Positions 1-8,224 of a stretch of DNA of 64,000 nucleotides are shown piece by piece. The stretch's first letter is position 1. Each line of letters begins with the position of its first letter. The translations under genes and the position numbers were made by a program. The notes under the pieces were generated by a model. The model searched no databases. It saw nothing but the letters and a program-made list of their open reading frames with translations, and had not been told where the DNA came from. Origin of the DNA: Erysipelotrichaceae bacterium (GTDB taxonomy: Bacteria; Bacillota_I; Bacilli_A; Erysipelotrichales; Erysipelotrichaceae); the NCBI GenBank assembly GCA_017431825.1, contig JAFRKI010000014.1, forward strand, positions 62,001 through 126,000, in the 5' to 3' direction.

Positions 1-1398
1 ATAGAATACGACAAGGCCGTACTCATCGATCCTTCATATAGCATCAAAGAAGCACTGACGGAGATCATCGAAACAGACGTCAGGACGCTTTTCGTGTGTG
101 ATGAAGGAGCCAAGCTTCTGGGCGTCTTGTCTTTGAGTAATCTCAACAATCTCTGGACGGCTGACGAGAGATATCTTTCGAAACTTTTAAAGACCGCCAC
201 CTTGGACAACATAATCAGGATCCTTAAGGCCAAGCTTCTGGTAAAAGCCGAGAAGTTTTCCCTTAACGGCAGGGTCGAGCTTTCTCCTAATGACGAGGAA
301 GTCATAAACAGGAACGACATCATCATCACTTCCAGCAAGCGCCGCTTTAAACAGGCTCTTAAAGCCCATGCGGGACTGATCATCATCATCGGTCATTACG
401 ATGAATTCGATGATCTTTTGGAAGAGGCCTTAAGAGCGGACATCAACGTCATCAGCACGAGATTAAGTGCCATGAAGATATCGAAGCTGATATATCAGAC
501 ACCGACCGTCGACAAGGTCATGATCGAAGCCGATAAGGTCGTCACCGTATCGATCAACGAAACGGTCGATGCCGCTCTCAGCAAGGTTTCCAAATCAAGA
601 TACAGATCCTATCCGATCATCAATGAAAACGGCATCGTCGTGGGAGCGCTCAGCCGTTATCATCTCCTCAACTATAAAAAGAAACAGTTCATCCTGGTGG
701 ACCACAACGAAGTCAAACAGGCCATCGATGATGTGGAAACCGGTGAAGTCATCGAAATAGTCGACCATCACCGTTACGGCGGTTTCATTACGGCCAATCC
801 GATCCAGATAACCACGATGGTCGTAGGAGCGACGGCCACCATCATTGCGAACAAGTATTTTGAAGACAAGATCAAGCTGAATGCCAATATGGCCGGACTG
901 CTACTGGGCGCCATCCTTTCCGATACGATGAATTTCATGTCGCCGACGACAACGGCTCTTGACAAGGAAACAGCTGAAAAGCTTATGAAGATATCAGGTG
1001 TAAACAGCGACGAATTATACGGGGAGATCGTCAGACACGGCGAATCCCTGTCGAGCCGCAGGAGTATCGATATCCTATATGACGACTATAAGAACTATGA
1101 GATCAACGATATAAAGATCGGTATCTCCCAGGCTACCTGCAAGGACCGGGAAGAGTATCTGGCCGTGAAGGATCAGCTCAGTACCGCCATGGAGGAGGCC
1201 TGCAAGACAAGGGGTCTGGATCTCATGATGTGCATGCTGACGGACCCATCGGGCAGCGGATCCTATCTCTTATCCTGCGGAGACAGGAAGGACGTCATCT
1301 ATGAGATGTATCCGGGCAGAAAGGAAGACGAATTCGTCAAGAAGCTGATGTCCCGTAAGAAGCAGCTCCTGCCGGAGGTCATAAAGATCCTGTCATAA
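1..1398 (+). CDS. ppaC: Manganese-dependent inorganic pyrophosphatase with CBS/DRTGG insert (5' truncated by window)
   Basis: Reading frame 1 is open from the first base, so the gene starts upstream of the window; the GTG at 94 is internal. The visible part covers the end of a CBS domain (to about base 180), a DRTGG-like segment (about 180-470), a second CBS domain (about 480-660), then the pyrophosphatase core. The core shows LVDHNE, a DHHR motif (about base 765) and the C-terminal DHHA2 domain with the SRKKQ signature. The N-terminal HxxPDxD metal motif must lie to the left. Family II PPases hydrolyse PPi in the cytoplasm with Mn2+; the CBS/DRTGG insert is known to bind adenine nucleotides and regulate activity. 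The stop overlaps the next start (TAATG), suggesting one operon with nagA. Confidence 0.93.
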   Translation: MEYDKAVLIDPSYSIKEALTEIIETDVRTLFVCDEGAKLLGVLSLSNLNNLWTADERYLSKLLKTATLDNIIRILKAKLLVKAEKFSLNGRVELSPNDEEVINRNDIIITSSKRRFKQALKAHAGLIIIIGHYDEFDDLLEEALRADINVISTRLSAMKISKLIYQTPTVDKVMIEADKVVTVSINETVDAALSKVSKSRYRSYPIINENGIVVGALSRYHLLNYKKKQFILVDHNEVKQAIDDVETGEVIEIVDHHRYGGFITANPIQITTMVVGATATIIANKYFEDKIKLNANMAGLLLGAILSDTMNFMSPTTTALDKETAEKLMKISGVNSDELYGEIVRHGESLSSRRSIDILYDDYKNYEINDIKIGISQATCKDREEYLAVKDQLSTAMEEACKTRGLDLMMCMLTDPSGSGSYLLSCGDRKDVIYEMYPGRKEDEFVKKLMSRKKQLLPEVIKILS

Positions 1399-2540
1399 TG
1401 AAAAGGATACTGTTTACCCACGGTCATCTGGTAGTGGATGGAAACCGGGAATATGAAGACGGAGCGATACTGGTAAACGGAGAGACCATCGAAGACGTCT
1501 TTATCAATGCCAATCACATAAAGAAGGACCTGGGAGAATACGAAGAAGCCGATCTTGAAGGCAGCATCGTCATGCCGGGCTTTTTCGATACGCACTGTCA
1601 TGGCGCTTTCGGCTTCGACTTCAATACCGCTTCCGGAGAAGAGCTGAATGAAGTGTCGAAGGAGTTTCTGAAAAAGGGGACCTGCAGCTTCTTTGCCACG
1701 CTTCTTAATAATGAAAAGCTGACCGGTCAGCTGGAAAAGCTTGATGATGCGGATACCGGTGGTGCCCGTTTCCTGGGTGTACATCTTGAGGGGCCTTTCC
1801 TTAACAGGAAATATAAAGGTGCGATCAACGGCGACTTCATTCTTGAACCGAGCACCGAGGAACTGGAAAGGATGCTGGGATCTTCCTCAAAGATCAGACA
1901 GATGACGATCGCTCCGGAACTGGAAGGAGCCAGAGAAGTTATTAAGTTGCTCAACGAAAAGGATGTAAGGGTCATGCTGGGACACAGCGATGCCCTGAAG
2001 GAAGACCTTGAAGGCATCAGCTATGACGGCTATACGCACCTGTTCAATGCGGGGAGGCCTTTCCATCATCGGGAGATGAGCCTGGTAAATGTCGCTTTGG
2101 ATGACAGTGACAAATATGCGGAGATCATAGCCGACGGTATCCATCTGGATATGTCGGTATTAAAGCTCATACGTAAAAACATCCGCAGAGACCGGCTGAT
2201 CCTGATATCGGATTCGACGCTGCTGGCGGGCACGAAAGACGGTGAATGTACATTTGAAAATGAAAGATGCATCAAGAACGGAAAGGAATGCCGGCGGATC
2301 AAAGACGGAAGACTTGCGGGCAGCGCATCATTTATAATTGATGGTGTGAAGACCATGTGGGAAGCCGGAGCGTCCCTGACGGACCTTCTGCTGATGTCGG
2401 GTCTTAACGCTTACCGTTTATACGGTCTTGAAAGTCGTTTCGGTACCCTGGAGAAGGGAAAATATGCCGATATGGTTGTATTAGACAGCGATCTTGATTT
2501 AATATATACTTACGCAAGAGGTGAAAGAGTTGATGCTTAA
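1398..2540 (+). CDS. nagA: N-acetylglucosamine-6-phosphate deacetylase
   Basis: A 380-residue amidohydrolase that removes the acetyl group from GlcNAc-6-P to give GlcN-6-P. Visible motifs are the HxH pair in DTHCHGAFG, the metal-binding Glu in HLEGPF, LGHSDA, THLFNAGRPFHHRE, and an ISDS block that carries the expected catalytic Asp. The length is normal for the family. It starts at ATG 1398, overlapping the pyrophosphatase stop by one base. Its partner nagB lies about 55 kb away (57117-57842), while tagO, which uses UDP-GlcNAc, is two genes downstream. The deacetylase may therefore feed amino sugars into either glycolysis or envelope synthesis; that last point is inference. Confidence 0.92.
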   Translation: MKRILFTHGHLVVDGNREYEDGAILVNGETIEDVFINANHIKKDLGEYEEADLEGSIVMPGFFDTHCHGAFGFDFNTASGEELNEVSKEFLKKGTCSFFATLLNNEKLTGQLEKLDDADTGGARFLGVHLEGPFLNRKYKGAINGDFILEPSTEELERMLGSSSKIRQMTIAPELEGAREVIKLLNEKDVRVMLGHSDALKEDLEGISYDGYTHLFNAGRPFHHREMSLVNVALDDSDKYAEIIADGIHLDMSVLKLIRKNIRRDRLILISDSTLLAGTKDGECTFENERCIKNGKECRRIKDGRLAGSASFIIDGVKTMWEAGASLTDLLLMSGLNAYRLYGLESRFGTLEKGKYADMVVLDSDLDLIYTYARGERVDA

Positions 2541-2733
2541 GTTTTATCTTCAGGTATTCGTATATCTGTTCAGTTTCGTGGTAAGTCTCTTCGGACTTAG
2601 CGCACTGGATATCGAAAAAATGATCAGAAAGGGCTATGTGGGAGCAACCTGGGTCCTGTATTTTACCCTGGCTATGTCCATGGCCTATCTTTTAGGCAAC
2701 TTCCTGATGGGCATCATCTATTATTTCTATTGA
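2533..2733 (+). CDS. Small DUF1146-like integral membrane protein
   Basis: A 66-residue protein with two predicted membrane helices separated by a short polar loop (LSALDIEKMIRKG). The size and pattern resemble the YwzB/DUF1146 family of Bacillota, whose function is unknown. ATG 2533 is preferred over GTG 2521 because the bases around 2519-2524 (AGGTGA) can serve as its ribosome binding site. It overlaps the end of nagA, so it is probably translationally coupled within the ppaC-nagA-tagO operon. Family assignment is by overall look only. Confidence 0.6.
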   Translation: MLKFYLQVFVYLFSFVVSLFGLSALDIEKMIRKGYVGATWVLYFTLAMSMAYLLGNFLMGIIYYFY

Positions 2734-2759
2734 TCTGATAAAAGAGAGGAGGAACACGC

Positions 2760-3866
2760 ATGGGAACTTTGTATAAAGCTTTGCCTTATGTAGCTGTTTC
2801 TTTTCTTATATCCTTCTGTCTGACGCCTCTGGTCAAAAAGATCGGACTGGCCATCGATGCTTATGCGATTGAAAACGAAAGGACCGTCCATCACGGCAGG
2901 ATCGTAAGGATAGGCGGCGTTGCCATGTATACGGCATTCATAATCGCCATGGCCATCTTCGTTCATCCCGATTCGACGTTCAATGCGATCATCATCGGAT
3001 CGCTGATCGTCTTTCTCGGGGGTCTTCTGGATGACATGTTCGATCTGGGAGCCGGCGTAAAGCTGGGCTTTCAGCTGGCCGGTGCCTTATATGTGATAAT
3101 CTTCGGACAGATACAGCTGGTGGAAATGAACCTGGCTTTCTTTACGGTCAATATCAGTTCCATCAATTATCTTGTGTCGCTGTTCTGGATAGTGGGCGTC
3201 ACCAACGCCATCAACCTGATCGACGGACTGGACGGATTATCCAGCGGCATATCGATCATCGTACTGTGCGTTATCGGCTTTATCGGCTATCAGATGCGAA
3301 GGATAGATGTGGCCATCGTCTGCCTGATCCTTATCGGTGCCGTGGGCGGCGTGCTCTCGTTCAACTTCCATCCTGCCAGCATCTTCGTGGGTGACTGCGG
3401 TGCCCAGTTCATGGGCTTCATGATCGCCTGCCTGTCGCTGCTGGGATTCAAGTCAAGTACCTTCGTCTCGCTGCTGTTCCCTTTGATCATCCTTTTCATT
3501 CCGCTGGCCGATACCTGCCTGGCGATAATCAGAAGAAAACTCAACGGTCAGAAGATATCGGAGGCCGACAAGTCCCATCTCCACCACGTGCTGATGTTCA
3601 AGATCGGACTTTCTCACCGCAATACGGTACTGCTGCTGTACCTGGTAACAACGCTGTTTGCGGGCGATGCTCTGCTGATGTTCTTCAACCAGAAGGCCGG
3701 AACGATAATGCTGATAGCGCTCTGCCTGGTAGCTTGGCTCTTCATTGAACTGACGGGAATGATCAGAAAGGACTTCCATCCGCTCATCGGCTTATGCCGG
3801 AAACTTACCGGTCATCCGAAAAAGAGCAAGGATGCCAGGTTTGATGCGAATAAAATAAAAGATTAG
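2760..3866 (+). CDS. tagO: Undecaprenyl-phosphate GlcNAc-1-phosphate transferase (TagO/WecA family)
   Basis: A 368-residue polytopic membrane enzyme of the MraY/WecA superfamily. It transfers GlcNAc-1-P from UDP-GlcNAc to undecaprenyl phosphate on the cytoplasmic face, the first step of wall teichoic acid and many surface glycans. Visible motifs are GGLLDDMFDLG (Mg2+ binding), NAINLIDGLDGLSSG, VGDCGAQFMGF and the HLHH motif near residue 275. A strong ribosome binding site (GAGGAGG) precedes the ATG. The last codons and the TAG stop lie inside a bidirectional terminator that is shared with convergent pepT. With WbaP (13577) this makes two separate lipid-linked initiation enzymes in the window. 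Confidence 0.93.
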   Translation: MGTLYKALPYVAVSFLISFCLTPLVKKIGLAIDAYAIENERTVHHGRIVRIGGVAMYTAFIIAMAIFVHPDSTFNAIIIGSLIVFLGGLLDDMFDLGAGVKLGFQLAGALYVIIFGQIQLVEMNLAFFTVNISSINYLVSLFWIVGVTNAINLIDGLDGLSSGISIIVLCVIGFIGYQMRRIDVAIVCLILIGAVGGVLSFNFHPASIFVGDCGAQFMGFMIACLSLLGFKSSTFVSLLFPLIILFIPLADTCLAIIRRKLNGQKISEADKSHLHHVLMFKIGLSHRNTVLLLYLVTTLFAGDALLMFFNQKAGTIMLIALCLVAWLFIELTGMIRKDFHPLIGLCRKLTGHPKKSKDARFDANKIKD

Positions 3867-3886
3867 TCGGCTGCGACTAATCTTTT
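3857..3886. terminator. Bidirectional terminator embedded in the overlapping ends of tagO and pepT
   Basis: Perfect 13-bp inverted repeat, arms 3857-3869 and 3874-3886, loop 3870-3873. It is A-rich at the left end and T-rich at the right end, so it reads as an intrinsic terminator on both strands. Both stop codons (TAG 3864-3866 on plus, TAA 3865-3863 on minus) lie inside the left arm. Confidence 0.88.
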
Positions 3887-5074
3887 TAATAATTCGACTA
3901 TGATCTTCATTTCATCGATCACGACATATTCATAGCGGCCGTGGCAGTTCCGTGTGCCTGTGCCCAGATTCGGGCAAGGCAGTCCCTTATAGGTGATGAC
4001 CGCTCCGTCAGTGCCGCCTCTGATGGCTGTCGACTTGGCTTTAAGACCAAGCGAATCGATGATGGCTTTGGCATCATTGACGATCTCGATATGCGGTTCG
4101 ATCAGCTCCCGCATATTGGAATAGGAATCTTCTATTTCCAGTTCTACGGTCTTCAGACCGTATTTTTCATTGATGACAGCGGCAGCCTTGCGGAAGTCTT
4201 CCTTCTGTCTTTCAAGGATCTTCCGGTCATGGTTTCTGATGATGTATTCCATCAGACAGCTGTCGACTTCGCCGTTTATGCCTATGAGGTGATTGAAACC
4301 TTCATAACCTTCGGTATGTTCCGGTCTTTCCTTTTCCGGCAGAAGCGCATTGAACTCCATGGCCACCAGGGAAGCGTTGATCATCTTGTCCTTAGCGGAA
4401 CCCGGATGGATGGATAAGCCGTTTACTCTGACCCTGGCGCCTGCCGCATTGAAGTTTTCATATTCGACATCGGCTGCCTCTTCGCCATCCACCGTATAGG
4501 CGTAATCGGCATTAAATTCCTTCAGATCGAAGTTATCGGCTCCTTCGCCGATCTCCTCATCCGGCGTAAAGGCTATGGAAATACTGCAGTGCTTATATTC
4601 GGGATGTTCATGGAGGTACTGCAGCATGTCCATGATCTCAGCTATTCCGGCCTTGTCGTCTCCTCCTAAAAGCGTCGTACCGTCAGTGACGATCAGGTCC
4701 TTGCCGGTATTGTCCAGAAGATTCGGAAACTGTTTCGGGCTTAAAACGATACCCTGTTCCTCGTTAAGGACGATGTCCTTACCGTCATATTCCTTTATGA
4801 TCCTTGGCTTGCAGTCCTTACCGGACATCTGATCGGACGTATCCATATGGGAAACGAACCCGATCCTTTTTGGGCTGCCGCAGTTGCTCTCAAGATGACC
4901 GTAAACGACACACTTGTCATTGACATAAGCGTCATCCACACCCAGTTCCTTAAGCTCCTTTACCAGAAGCTTTGCCAGATCGTACTGTTTGGCAGTGCTC
5001 GGCGTCACATGCGTATTCGGATCAGACTCCGTATCGATACGGCAATAGTTCATAAATCTTTCTGTCAGTTCCAT
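3863..5074 (-). CDS. pepT: Peptidase T (tripeptide aminopeptidase)
   Basis: A 403-residue M20 metallopeptidase that cleaves N-terminal residues from tripeptides in the cytoplasm. Motifs present are SHMDTSD (first metal ligand), GGDDKAG (bridging Asp), TPDEEIGEG (catalytic Glu), TVDGEEAAD, IHPGSAK in the dimerisation region, and the C-terminal IRGGTDGA ... GTGTRNCHGRYE metal site. The length fits the family. The start ATG at 5074 has an upstream AGG-rich site on the minus strand (about 5082-5089). It overlaps tagO by 4 bases tail-to-tail and is transcribed away from rsmG. Confidence 0.94.
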   Translation of the reverse strand: MELTERFMNYCRIDTESDPNTHVTPSTAKQYDLAKLLVKELKELGVDDAYVNDKCVVYGHLESNCGSPKRIGFVSHMDTSDQMSGKDCKPRIIKEYDGKDIVLNEEQGIVLSPKQFPNLLDNTGKDLIVTDGTTLLGGDDKAGIAEIMDMLQYLHEHPEYKHCSISIAFTPDEEIGEGADNFDLKEFNADYAYTVDGEEAADVEYENFNAAGARVRVNGLSIHPGSAKDKMINASLVAMEFNALLPEKERPEHTEGYEGFNHLIGINGEVDSCLMEYIIRNHDRKILERQKEDFRKAAAVINEKYGLKTVELEIEDSYSNMRELIEPHIEIVNDAKAIIDSLGLKAKSTAIRGGTDGAVITYKGLPCPNLGTGTRNCHGRYEYVVIDEMKIIVELLKRLVAAD

Positions 5075-5104
5075 AATTATACCTGCCTTGTCTACATTAT
5101 AGAT

Positions 5105-5119
5105 TATAATGAGAATATG
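5105..5119 (+). promoter_or_regulatory. -10 element of leaderless rsmG promoter
   Basis: TATAAT at 5105-5110, six bases (GAGAAT), then ATG 5117. No Shine-Dalgarno site lies between, so +1 would coincide with the start codon. A minus-strand TATAAT for pepT lies at 5101-5096, so the two divergent promoters overlap and probably exclude each other. Confidence 0.6.
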
Positions 5120-5815
5120 ACTAAGGAAGAATTCATCAGGGAACTAGCCGGCAGCGGACTGTCTTTAAGTTCCGGTCAGCTTGAGCAGCTGGACAGCTAT
5201 GCGGCTTTTCTTAAGGAATACAACGAGAAGATAAACCTTACGGCGATCACCGATTATGAAGATGTTCTGGACAAACATTTTTATGATTCCCTGCTGGGCT
5301 TCCTTGACCTTAAGATGGAAGGCGTTCTGGCGGATATCGGAACCGGTGCCGGCTTTCCCGGAGCCGTTTTGAAGGTATGCTATCCGGATCTGAAGGTGGT
5401 ACTGGTCGAACCGATAAGAAAAAGGTGTGTCTTCCTGGAAGGACTTATAGAAAAACTAGGCTTAAAGGATATCGAGGTCATAAATTCAAGAGGGGAAGAT
5501 CTTTCCCTGGTAGAGAGAGAAAAATACGATTATGTCACGGCCAGAGCCGTAAGCAGTCTCGATATCCTCATCGAGGTCTGTGGCGCCCTGGTAAAGAAAG
5601 GCGGATGTTTCGTGGCCTTAAGGGGAGCCGGAGGGAAAGAGGAGATCACGGAAGCTTCAAAGGCCATCAAAACCATGGGCTTTGAAGTAAAAGAGATAAA
5701 GGAAAAACAGCTGCATGACGGTTCAAAGCGGGTCATCGGCATCCTTGAGAAAGTCTCTGAGACCCCTAAAAAATTTCCTAGAAAATATAGTATAATTAAG
5801 CAGAAGCCGTTATGA
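5117..5815 (+). CDS. rsmG: 16S rRNA m7G527 methyltransferase
   Basis: A 232-residue SAM-dependent methyltransferase (GidB family) that modifies G527 in 16S rRNA. Visible motifs are NLTAITDYEDVLDKHFYDSL, the SAM-binding ADIGTGAGFPGAVLK, VLVEPIRKR and VTARAVSSL. The open frame extends upstream to 4847 but that part lies antisense to pepT and looks unlike the family; ATG 5117 gives the normal N terminus. The gene leads an rsmG-noc-parA-parB unit, an arrangement typical of origin-proximal DNA in Bacillota, and overlaps noc by ATGA. Confidence 0.92.
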   Translation: MTKEEFIRELAGSGLSLSSGQLEQLDSYAAFLKEYNEKINLTAITDYEDVLDKHFYDSLLGFLDLKMEGVLADIGTGAGFPGAVLKVCYPDLKVVLVEPIRKRCVFLEGLIEKLGLKDIEVINSRGEDLSLVEREKYDYVTARAVSSLDILIEVCGALVKKGGCFVALRGAGGKEEITEASKAIKTMGFEVKEIKEKQLHDGSKRVIGILEKVSETPKKFPRKYSIIKQKPL

Positions 5816-6561
5816 GTCAGGTAGTTAAGATAAAGTTAGACAGTATCATTCCCAACAAGAGTCAGCCCCGTCTGGACTTTTATGACGAGACCATCGAAGG
5901 TCTGGCTGAAAGCATTAAGGAAAACGGCCTGCTGCAGCCGGTATCGGTCCGTAAACAGGGAGATAAGTATGAGCTGATCGCCGGTGAAAGAAGATACCGG
6001 GCCTGCCTGCTGCTGGGAAGAGAATACATCGAGGCCATCGTCTACGACAAGACCGATGAAGAAAGCGCCACGCTGTCTCTTATCGAAAACATCCAGAGAG
6101 AAGGCCTCAATGCGGTGGAACAGGCCATGGCCATGCAGAGGATCATGAACACCGAGAACATCACTCAGGTCGAACTGGCTGAAAGACTCGGTTACCAGCA
6201 GTCTACCGTAGCCAATAAGCTGAGACTGCTTAAGCTGCCTGATTACATCAAGAACGCCCTGTCGAGAGGCACCATCAGCGAGAGACACGCCAGAGCTCTG
6301 CTGAAGGTCCCTAAGGAAAGACTGGAAGAGGTCTTCATGACCATCACCAACCGTGATTACACGGTAGCTAAGACCGAGGAATACATAAAGTCCCTGCTGG
6401 ATAAGAATACCCGTTCCAAAGGTGTCTCCAACAACGTCCAAATCGGCGTCAACACCATCAGGCAGGCTTATGACATGTGCCGTAAGTCGGGCATCGATGC
6501 GGACTTCCAGCTTACCGAATATTCCGATAATATGAAAATAACGATCAAGATCAAGAAATAG
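5812..6561 (+). CDS. noc: Nucleoid occlusion protein (ParB/Noc family)
   Basis: A 249-residue ParB-family protein. The N-terminal CTP-binding domain has GLLQPVSV and AGERRYRACLLLG, followed by IENIQREGLNAVEQA and a helix-turn-helix around residues 118-140 (TQVELAERLGYQQSTVANKLRLLKL). Its position right after rsmG and before parA matches Noc of Bacillus, which binds dispersed sites and blocks division over the nucleoid. It is shorter than the second ParB protein (7349). A TATAAT at 5791-5796 inside the rsmG end may give extra transcription. The split of Noc versus Spo0J roles between the two paralogues is inferred from gene order. Confidence 0.85.
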   Translation: MSQVVKIKLDSIIPNKSQPRLDFYDETIEGLAESIKENGLLQPVSVRKQGDKYELIAGERRYRACLLLGREYIEAIVYDKTDEESATLSLIENIQREGLNAVEQAMAMQRIMNTENITQVELAERLGYQQSTVANKLRLLKLPDYIKNALSRGTISERHARALLKVPKERLEEVFMTITNRDYTVAKTEEYIKSLLDKNTRSKGVSNNVQIGVNTIRQAYDMCRKSGIDADFQLTEYSDNMKITIKIKK

Positions 6562-6572
6562 AATGGAGAAAT

Positions 6573-7346
6573 ATGTCTAAGATAATCGCAATAGCCAACC
6601 AGAAAGGCGGTGTCGGAAAAACCACCACCTCTATAAATCTAGCAGCCGGCTTATCATATCTGGGTAAGAAGGTCCTTCTGATCGACTTTGACCCTCAGGG
6701 CAACGCCACTCAGGGCATAGGCCATGAGGTCGATATAAATGATCTGACCGTCTATGATGCGCTGATGACTGATGAAGATATCCATAACTGCATCAAGACG
6801 CTGCAGCGTCCGCCTCTTGATATCCTGCCCGCCAACATATCCTTAGCCGGTGCGGATCTTGAGATCGCCGGCATCGAAGAAAACCGTGAGCATCTTCTAA
6901 GGGAAGCGCTCGATCCTGTAAGGGACGATTACGACTATATCATCGTCGACTGCCCGCCTTCACTGGGTCTCCTGAATACAAACGCCCTGACGGCTGCCGA
7001 TTCGGTGCTGATCCCGGTACAGTGCGAATACTATGCACTGGAAGGCGTCACCCAGCTGCTGCAGACGATAAGACTCGTGCAGAAGCTCTTCAATCCGAAC
7101 CTCAAGATCGAAGGCGTACTGCTTACCATGTACGATGCCAGAACGAATCTGAGTGCGGAAGTCGCTCAGGAAGTATACAAGCACTTCAAGGAAAAGGCTT
7201 ACCGTACCTATATTCCAAGAAACGTCAAATTATCGGAAGCACCTTCCGTCGGCAAATCGATCTACGATTACGACATGAACTGTGAAGGCGCCCGTGCCTA
7301 TGTTGCTCTGACCAAGGAAGTCATCGACAACAATAAAGGAGATTAA
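6573..7346 (+). CDS. parA: Chromosome-partitioning ATPase ParA/Soj
   Basis: A 257-residue ParA-family ATPase. The deviant Walker A motif KGGVGKTTTSINLA is at about residues 11-24, LLIDFDPQGNATQG forms the Walker A' region, and DYIIVDCPPSLG is Walker B. It works with ParB at parS sites in chromosome segregation and origin control. The ribosome binding site GGAG precedes ATG 6573, and the gene sits 11 bases after noc and 2 bases before parB, clearly one operon. Confidence 0.94.
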   Translation: MSKIIAIANQKGGVGKTTTSINLAAGLSYLGKKVLLIDFDPQGNATQGIGHEVDINDLTVYDALMTDEDIHNCIKTLQRPPLDILPANISLAGADLEIAGIEENREHLLREALDPVRDDYDYIIVDCPPSLGLLNTNALTAADSVLIPVQCEYYALEGVTQLLQTIRLVQKLFNPNLKIEGVLLTMYDARTNLSAEVAQEVYKHFKEKAYRTYIPRNVKLSEAPSVGKSIYDYDMNCEGARAYVALTKEVIDNNKGD

Positions 7347-7348
7347 AT

Positions 7349-8215
7349 ATGGCCGATAAGAAAAAACTGGGAAAAGGCCTGGGTGCCATCTTCGGCGAAG
7401 ACGTCGAATCGGTCCTCAACGAGATCAACAAGGGTGAAAAGGAGATCAAGGGTGAAAGAGTCGGTATCAAGATATCGGAAATCAGACCCAATCCTTATCA
7501 GCCAAGAAAGAACTTCGATGAGAATTCCCTGAAGGAACTGGCCGATTCGATAAGAGAAAGAGGAGTCTTCCAGCCGGTGCTGGTCCGTAAGTCCCTTAAG
7601 GGCTATGAACTGATCGCAGGTGAAAGAAGAATGAAGGCTTCGAAGATGGCGGGATTAAAGGAGATCCCGGCCGTCGTCCTCGACTTCGATGATGCGGACA
7701 TGATGGAAGTATCCCTGTTGGAGAACGTCCAAAGAGAAGACCTGAGTCCTATCGAAGAAGCCGAAGGCTATAATCAGATCATTAAGAAACTGGGTTATAC
7801 CCAGGATGAGCTGTCAAAGAAGATATCCAAGTCAAGGACCTATATCACCAACATCCTGAGATTACTGAAGCTGCCGCCTAAGGTCCAGGAAATGGTAAAC
7901 AAAGGAAAGATCACCTACGGACATGCCAGAGCATTGCTTGGCCTTAACGATGAAGATAAGATCGTCGAGCTGGCCAACCGCATCGTAAACGAAGGCCTGA
8001 CCGTAAGGGACGTCGAAAACATCGTCAAAGGCAAACCGAAAAAGCCGGCCAAGCCTAAGGAAAAACCTGATCCTTATCTGGTAAGCATCAGAAGGAACCT
8101 TGAGACCAAGCTTGGCACCAGAGTCGATGTCGACAAAAAAAGAATCACGGTCCATTATTCAAATACGAAAGATTTGAATAGAATATTAGAATTATTAAAC
8201 TGTCTTGATGAATAA
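7349..8215 (+). CDS. parB: Chromosome-partitioning protein ParB/Spo0J
   Basis: A 288-residue ParB protein with a KKLGKGLGAIFGE N terminus typical of Spo0J. It has a CTPase/clamp domain (NPYQPRKNFDE, LIAGERRMKA), ENVQREDLSPIEEA, a helix-turn-helix (TQDELSKKISKSRTYITNILRLLKL), and a C-terminal dimerisation region. Expected to load at parS and spread as a DNA clamp. No close match to the Bacillus parS consensus was found by eye in this window. The ribosome binding site AAAGGAG precedes ATG 7349. Confidence 0.94.
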   Translation: MADKKKLGKGLGAIFGEDVESVLNEINKGEKEIKGERVGIKISEIRPNPYQPRKNFDENSLKELADSIRERGVFQPVLVRKSLKGYELIAGERRMKASKMAGLKEIPAVVLDFDDADMMEVSLLENVQREDLSPIEEAEGYNQIIKKLGYTQDELSKKISKSRTYITNILRLLKLPPKVQEMVNKGKITYGHARALLGLNDEDKIVELANRIVNEGLTVRDVENIVKGKPKKPAKPKEKPDPYLVSIRRNLETKLGTRVDVDKKRITVHYSNTKDLNRILELLNCLDE

Positions 8216-8224
8216 GGAGGAAAT

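Noticed and set aside
3583-3594. CACGTG core as a parS site
   Set aside because: Flanks do not match the TGTTnCACGTGnAACA pattern and it lies inside tagO.
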